DNA of 10,076 nucleotides. Source: UMGS1052 sp045580005. GTDB lineage: Bacteria; Bacillota; Clostridia; Oscillospirales; CAG-382. Position numbers and translations under genes: made by a program. Below the pieces are notes generated by a model. The model worked only from the letters and a program-made list of their open reading frames with translations, was not told the origin of the DNA and made no database searches. How positions within the stretch are numbered: position 1 is the first letter of the stretch; every line of letters begins with the position of its first letter. The stretch covers positions 1 to 10,076 of the forward strand of contig JAZNMZ010000066.1 of NCBI GenBank assembly GCA_045580005.1, given 5' to 3'. Positions 7,701 to 10,076 of this stretch are shown in pieces.

Positions 7701-8347
7701 TTAATTGCTCTTGAACGGAATGCAGCAACTGCATCCATGTCAACCATTTCAGCAAGATCCTTGTAATCCCATACTTCGATCTTCTGTACTTCGTGAGATG
7801 TACGGAAACCATCAAAGAAGTTGAGGAAAGGAACGCGACCCTTGATAGTTGCAAGGTGAGCAACTGCACCGAGGTCCATGATTTCCTGCTGGTTTGTTTC
7901 AGCGAGCATAGCATAACCTGTCTGACGGCAAGCATACACATCAGAGTGGTCGCCGAAGATGTTAAGAGCATGAGAAGCTACACATCTTGCGGAGACATGA
8001 ATTACATTAGGAAGTAATTCACCTGCAATCTTGTACATATTGGGGATCATAAGAAGAAGTCCCTGAGAAGCAGTGTATGTAGTAGTAAGAGCACCTGCAG
8101 CAAGAGAACCGTGAACAGCACCTGCAGCGCCTCCTTCAGACTGCATCTCTACCATCTTTACGCGATCACCGAAAATGTTTCTTGCAGGCTCGCCGAAGAT
8201 GTTTTTGTCTGTTGCCGACCATGTGTCGGTAACCTCAGCCATCGGGCTGGAGGGAGTGATGGGGTAAATCGCAGCAACTTCTGTAAAAGCATAGCTTACA
8301 TGAGCGGCAGCAGTATTACCATCCATAGAAATCTTTTTTCTTGCCAT
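4751..8347 (-). CDS. nifJ: Pyruvate:ferredoxin (flavodoxin) oxidoreductase
   Basis: This 1198-residue single-chain enzyme oxidises pyruvate with coenzyme A to acetyl-CoA and CO2, passing electrons to ferredoxin or flavodoxin. It is the central step of pyruvate fermentation in anaerobes. All domains appear in order: the pyruvate-binding YPITPSSPMAE (28-38), two ferredoxin-type 4Fe-4S motifs with Cys 704, 707, 710, 714 and Cys 759, 762, 765, 769, and the thiamine-diphosphate domain with GDGWAYDIG (989-997) and DTEVYSNTGGQASKAS (1017-1032). The cofactor-proximal cluster ligands are C835, C838, C863 and C1098. No key residue is missing and length is normal. Start is ATG 8347, where family similarity begins (MARKKISMDGNTA). 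AAGGAGG (8367-8361) is 13 bases away, which is unusually far. A start further upstream would put that site inside coding sequence and add non-family residues. It is monocistronic by its terminator. Confidence 0.97.
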   Translation of the reverse strand: MARKKISMDGNTAAAHVSYAFTEVAAIYPITPSSPMAEVTDTWSATDKNIFGEPARNIFGDRVKMVEMQSEGGAAGAVHGSLAAGALTTTYTASQGLLLMIPNMYKIAGELLPNVIHVSARCVASHALNIFGDHSDVYACRQTGYAMLAETNQQEIMDLGAVAHLATIKGRVPFLNFFDGFRTSHEVQKIEVWDYKDLAEMVDMDAVAAFRSRAINPEHPVLRGSAENGDIFFQHREACNRYYDALPAIVEEYMDKVNAKIGTDYKLFNYYGAPDADRVIIAMGSVCDVTEEVIDYLNAHGEKVGLIKVRLYRPFAADRLVKAIPATAKKIAVLDRTKEPGSLGEPLYLDVVTALATQGVSAKVVGGRYGLGSKDTPPASIFAVYENLKLDEPKANFTIGIVDDVTGLSLEEKAVPDTAAAGTVSCKFWGLGGDGTVGANKNSIKIIGDHTDKFIQAYFQYDSKKTGGITISHLRFGDKVIKSPYYITKADFVACHNSSYILKGYKIVQDVKPGGTFMLDCQWTQDDLDAHLPADVKSYIANNDIKFYIIDATSIAAKQIGNAKVKNTVLQSAFFALANILPKDEAVDYMKKMAYKSYIKKGEAIVELNYKAIDAGANAMVEVKVPSEWKNIQVVEDKTLVTGERKDLVDFVNTIVEPVSKMNGDALPVSAFKDIADGTMPQGTAAYEKRGVAISVPVWHEENCIQCNNCAFVCPHAAIRPFAMTEEEAAKAPASTKFTAKPVIKTEYKFTMAISPLDCMGCTLCVKACPVTAKAEKDGTPEKKAIEMTAQATQLDQQEAFDYAVANVSEKPEIINNTVKGSQFKQPLLEFSGSCAGCAETSYARLITQLFGERMYISNATGCSSIWGGSAPATPYTVNKETGKGPAWANSLFEDNAEHGLGMYLGQKTIRARLISYVEEILTNENASAELKAAAEKYLATQNDGKENTPATEALIAELEKVADKCEHCAKILAEKDYLSKKSVWIFGGDGWAYDIGFGGLDHVLASGEDVNIMVFDTEVYSNTGGQASKASNLGQVAQFAAAGKAIGKKNLAEIAMSYGYVYVAQIAMGADMNQTLKAMTEAEAYPGPSIIIGYAPCEMHGVKGGMVNCQLEMKKAVEAGYWQMFRYNPALKAEGKSAFTLDSKEPTANYVDFIKSETRYARLAQMFPERAEELFAKAEQNAKAKYERLVKFTELYK

Positions 8348-8360
8348 GATAGTATATGTT

Positions 8361-8367
8361 CCTCCTT
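8361..8367 (-). promoter_or_regulatory. Ribosome binding site of nifJ, unusually distant
   Basis: AAGGAGG on the minus strand is a near-perfect Shine-Dalgarno sequence, but 13 bases separate it from ATG 8347, compared with about 5-9 normally. No ATG, GTG or TTG in any useful position lies closer. The strength of the match may compensate for the distance. Confidence 0.7.
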
Positions 8368-8385
8368 GATTTATCATTCCTTTAT

Positions 8386-8414
8386 AATATATCACTTTTT
8401 TATGAAAAAGTAAA
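8386..8414 (-). promoter_or_regulatory. Promoter of nifJ with palindrome in the spacer
   Basis: Minus-strand TTTACT (8414-8409), a 17-base spacer and TATATT (8391-8386), with TGA just before the -10 giving an extended -10, form a good sigma-A promoter. The start would be near 8379, about 32 bases before the ATG. A perfect 7-base inverted repeat, ACTTTTT/AAAAAGT with a 4-base gap (8394-8411), fills the spacer and overlaps the -35 box; it could be an operator or simply AT-rich sequence. It does not match the Rex consensus TTGTTAA-N4-TTAACAA. Confidence 0.6.
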
Positions 8415-8484
8415 TACACTTTCAGCATTTTTTTTGACAATAATCAAATATTCGTGATAAATTTTTAACATGTAAGCATATTTT

Positions 8485-8518
8485 TGCACCTTTTATGAAC
8501 GATTTTTTAAAAAGTGCA
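8485..8518. repeat. Imperfect inverted repeat in the nifJ-sigK intergenic region
   Basis: TGCAC (8485-8489) pairs with GTGCA (8514-8518) and TTTT (8491-8494) with AAAA (8509-8512), with one mismatch between them and a 14-base loop. Its right arm touches the proposed sigK -35 element, so it could bind a regulator of sigK, but the AT content makes a chance origin possible. Apart from this and the promoters, I see nothing else in the 230 bases between the two genes except a rightward TTGACA (8434-8439) 16 bases before GATAAA (8456-8461), which may be a minor promoter. Confidence 0.3.
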
Positions 8519-8546
8519 CATCCGGCAACCTTGCCTGCATATAATA
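8517..8546 (+). promoter_or_regulatory. Sigma-K-type promoter of sigK
   Basis: CACA (8517-8520), 16 bases, then GCATATAATA (8537-8546) matches every informative position of the B. subtilis sigma-K consensus (mACm, 16-18 bases, gCATAnnnTA). The start would lie a few bases before GGAGG (8565-8569), which is eight bases from ATG 8578. The same stretch contains TATAAT, but no -35 resembling TTGACA sits 16-18 bases before it, so a sigma-A promoter is less likely. In B. subtilis sigK is switched on by sigma-E and then by sigma-K itself. Confidence 0.6.
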
Positions 8547-8577
8547 AATTGCTTAATATTTTTTGGAGGCAGCACTT

Positions 8578-9249
8578 ATGTTATCCCAACTGATTTTTAA
8601 TATCGTTTTGTTTTTTCTGAAGGTGTCCGGGGGCTCTTCCTTTCCGAAGCCGCTTTCGCACGAACAGGAAAAGGAATATTTCAGACGCGCAAAGGCGGGA
8701 GATATTGAAGCAAGAAACATCCTCATAGAGCGTAATCTGCGACTTGTCGCACACATTGCAAAAAAATATTATTCGGCAAACTGTGACAACGATGACCTAA
8801 TTTCAATCGGGACAATTGGACTCATAAAAGCAATTGATTCCTTTAACCCGGAAAACGGTGCAAGATTTGCAACATATGCAGGCAAATGTCTGCAGAACGA
8901 AATACTCATGTACTTCCGATCACAGAAAAAGCTTGCGCTTGAGACTTCCCTGTCTGACGCCGTTGAAATAGATAAGGACGGCAATCCTCTTACATATCTA
9001 GACATAATAAGTTGTGAGGACACAATTGCTGATGATATAGATTTCAAGATAAAAAGCAAAAGAATGCTGCACGCAATTAACACAAAGCTCGACCCTCGCG
9101 AGCGTGAAATTATAATATACAGATACGGACTTGCAGACGGCAGCTCTCCTCTCACGCAACGAGAGGTTGCTATTAAGCTTGGAATTTCACGCTCGTATGT
9201 GTCTAGAATAGAAAAAAGTACACTTCAGAAGCTCAGAGAATTACTCTGA
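8578..9249 (+). CDS. sigK: Sporulation sigma factor sigma-K (pro-sigma-K)
   Basis: This 223-residue protein is the late mother-cell RNA polymerase sigma factor. The hallmark block NLRLVAHIAKKYY (53-65) leading to DLISIGTIGLIKAIDSF (73-89), followed by FATYAGKCLQNEILMYFR (97-114), is the core-binding and -10-recognition region. The helix-turn-helix for the -35 lies at about 192-220 (TQREVAIKLGISRSYVSRIE). Residues 1 to about 20 are hydrophobic (LIFNIVLFFLKV) and precede FPKPLS, exactly like the pro-sequence that SpoIVFB removes from B. subtilis pro-sigma-K, so the protein is probably made inactive. The ATG at 8578 follows GGAGG by eight bases. The gene is continuous: there is no intervening skin-type element. 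It ends soon after region 4, without the basic tail of the B. subtilis protein. It is divergent from nifJ. Confidence 0.93.
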   Translation: MLSQLIFNIVLFFLKVSGGSSFPKPLSHEQEKEYFRRAKAGDIEARNILIERNLRLVAHIAKKYYSANCDNDDLISIGTIGLIKAIDSFNPENGARFATYAGKCLQNEILMYFRSQKKLALETSLSDAVEIDKDGNPLTYLDIISCEDTIADDIDFKIKSKRMLHAINTKLDPREREIIIYRYGLADGSSPLTQREVAIKLGISRSYVSRIEKSTLQKLRELL

Positions 9250-9260
9250 GCTCTTTTTTG
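9230..9260 (+). terminator. Intrinsic terminator of sigK
   Basis: AGCTCAGAG (9230-9238), AATTA and CTCTGAGCT (9244-9252) form a perfect 9-bp stem followed by CTTTTTTG. The sigK stop codon (9247-9249) lies inside the right arm, so the last codons double as terminator sequence. Confidence 0.88.
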
Positions 9261-9290
9261 AATATTTATACAAAAATATTTTAAAATCTA

Positions 9291-9319
9291 TTGACATTGT
9301 GACATGCTTGTTGTATAAT
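9291..9319 (+). promoter_or_regulatory. Consensus sigma-A promoter of argC
   Basis: TTGACA (9291-9296), 17 bases and TATAAT (9314-9319) match the consensus at every position with ideal spacing. The start should be near 9326, giving a leader of about 40 bases before argC. A promoter this strong usually needs a repressor, which fits an amino-acid biosynthesis gene. Confidence 0.88.
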
Positions 9320-9348
9320 TATACGCATATGTTGCATAAATGATAAAT
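9310..9348 (+). promoter_or_regulatory. Possible ArgR operator (ARG-box-like pair)
   Basis: A perfect 12-base palindrome GTATAATTATAC (9313-9324) covers the -10 box and the start point. Aligned with the ARG-box core TGAAT-WWWW-ATTCA, the window TGTATAATTATACG matches 7 of 10 fixed positions and all four W. A weaker second window starts at 9331 (6 of 10), three bases after the first 18-base box, the spacing seen between paired ARG boxes. Part of the match is forced by TATAAT itself, so this is tentative. Confidence 0.35.
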
Positions 9349-9366
9349 TTTGACAAGGAAAGCAGT

Positions 9367-10076
9367 ATGAAGAAAAAAATATTCATCGACGGATCTGCCG
9401 GTACAACAGGACTCAGAATTGCAGACCGTATAGCTCAGAGAAACGACATAGAGCTCATCACCCTTTCTGAAGAAAGCAGAAAGGATTCAAAATTCAGAAA
9501 AGTAGCTCTCAACAACTGTGATGTAGCCTTTTTGTGTCTGCCCGACGATGCAGCGAGAGAAGCTGTGAGTATGATTGAAAACGAAAATGTAATCGTTCTT
9601 GACACCTCAACAGCGCATAGAACATCTCCGGGCTGGACATATGGATTCCCCGAATTGTCGGAGGAACACTTCAATAAAGTTTCAACTTCAAAGAGAATCG
9701 CTGTTCCCGGTTGTCACGCAAGTGGATTTATTGCACTCGTCTACCCTCTTATTAAAGAAAGCGTTCTGCCGAAAGACGAATTTTTGTCCTGCTATTCGCT
9801 CACAGGCTACAGCGGTGGTGGCAAAAAAATGATTGCCGAGTACGAGGACGAAAACAGAGATAGCCTCCTTTGCTCACCGCGAATGTACGGAATAACACAA
9901 AATCACAAACACCTGAAAGAAATGTCAGCGATTACAGGTCTTGAAAAGCTGCCCGCTTTCTGTCCTGTTGTTTCTGACTTTTACAGCGGAATGAATGTGA
10001 CGATTCCTCTCGATGGTAGCAAATTTCGTAGGGACAAAATCATAAAAATATATCAAAATTACGACACGGAAAATAT
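9367..10076 (+). CDS. argC: N-acetyl-gamma-glutamyl-phosphate reductase, type 2 (partial)
   Basis: The first 236 codons of the gene lie in the window; the C-terminus is cut off by its right end. The enzyme reduces N-acetyl-glutamyl phosphate to the semialdehyde with NADPH, the third step of arginine synthesis. The NADPH-binding motif is DGSAGTTGL (8-16), the catalytic cysteine is C116 in VPGCHASGF, and STAHR (residues 81-85) plus SGGGKK (about 152-157) are conserved. The DGSAGTTG start and compact layout indicate the shorter type 2 AGPR rather than the type 1 form. ATG 9367 follows AAGGA (9355-9359) by seven bases. It has its own consensus promoter and is separated from sigK by a terminator, so it is probably the first gene of an arginine operon continuing to the right. 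Confidence 0.92.
   Translation, partial: MKKKIFIDGSAGTTGLRIADRIAQRNDIELITLSEESRKDSKFRKVALNNCDVAFLCLPDDAAREAVSMIENENVIVLDTSTAHRTSPGWTYGFPELSEEHFNKVSTSKRIAVPGCHASGFIALVYPLIKESVLPKDEFLSCYSLTGYSGGGKKMIAEYEDENRDSLLCSPRMYGITQNHKHLKEMSAITGLEKLPAFCPVVSDFYSGMNVTIPLDGSKFRRDKIIKIYQNYDTEN

Noticed and set aside
5045..8413. Several open frames of 60-210 codons on the plus strand, and others in alternate minus frames, within the nifJ region
   Set aside because: They overlap a well-supported gene, have no family similarity, and look like shadows of its codon bias.
8348..8440. N-terminal extension of the pyruvate oxidoreductase upstream of ATG 8347
   Set aside because: The extension reads through the ribosome binding site and the promoter, and family similarity begins at MARKK.

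Overview
The window comes from a low-to-moderate GC, endospore-forming, strictly anaerobic Firmicute of the class Clostridia. Four genes are sporulation-specific (yqfC, yqfD, ylbJ/spoVV, sigK), and the largest gene encodes a single-chain pyruvate:ferredoxin oxidoreductase typical of fermenting anaerobes. A gut-type Oscillospirales/Ruminococcaceae lineage fits the style of the proteins, but that is a guess. All the genes look intact. I see no tRNA, rRNA, CRISPR array, transposase or phage gene.

Layout. (1) Bases 1-115 hold no recognised gene but contain nested inverted repeats and a near-consensus leftward promoter. (2) yqfC and yqfD run leftward as a tight pair, divergent from ylbJ (spoVV). 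(3) ylbJ is followed in the same direction by a Nudix hydrolase and an isoprenylcysteine-methyltransferase-like membrane protein, ending at a strong bidirectional terminator at about 3849-3881. (4) From the other side, a small lipoprotein gene and rnhA run leftward toward the same terminator. They lie behind the large leftward gene nifJ (4751-8347), which has its own terminator. (5) A 230-base divergent intergenic region carries a leftward promoter for nifJ and a sigma-K-type promoter for rightward sigK. (6) sigK is an uninterrupted gene with a hydrophobic pro-sequence and a terminator overlapping its stop. (7) A perfect consensus sigma-A promoter drives argC (type 2), which runs off the right end.

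How the genes fit together. The sporulation genes all belong to the mother-cell programme. In Bacillus subtilis yqfC, yqfD and ylbJ are sigma-E-dependent, YlbJ (SpoVV) moves dipicolinic acid across the outer forespore membrane, and sigma-K is the late mother-cell sigma factor. Around them are housekeeping genes for pyruvate oxidation, RNA-DNA hybrid removal, nucleotide hydrolysis and arginine synthesis. The most interesting points are the sigma-K-consensus promoter in front of sigK (an autoregulatory loop readable in the DNA), the compact SpoVV, the structured promoter-bearing element at the left edge, and an ARG-box-like palindrome on the argC promoter. I do not see a clearly novel multi-gene system here.
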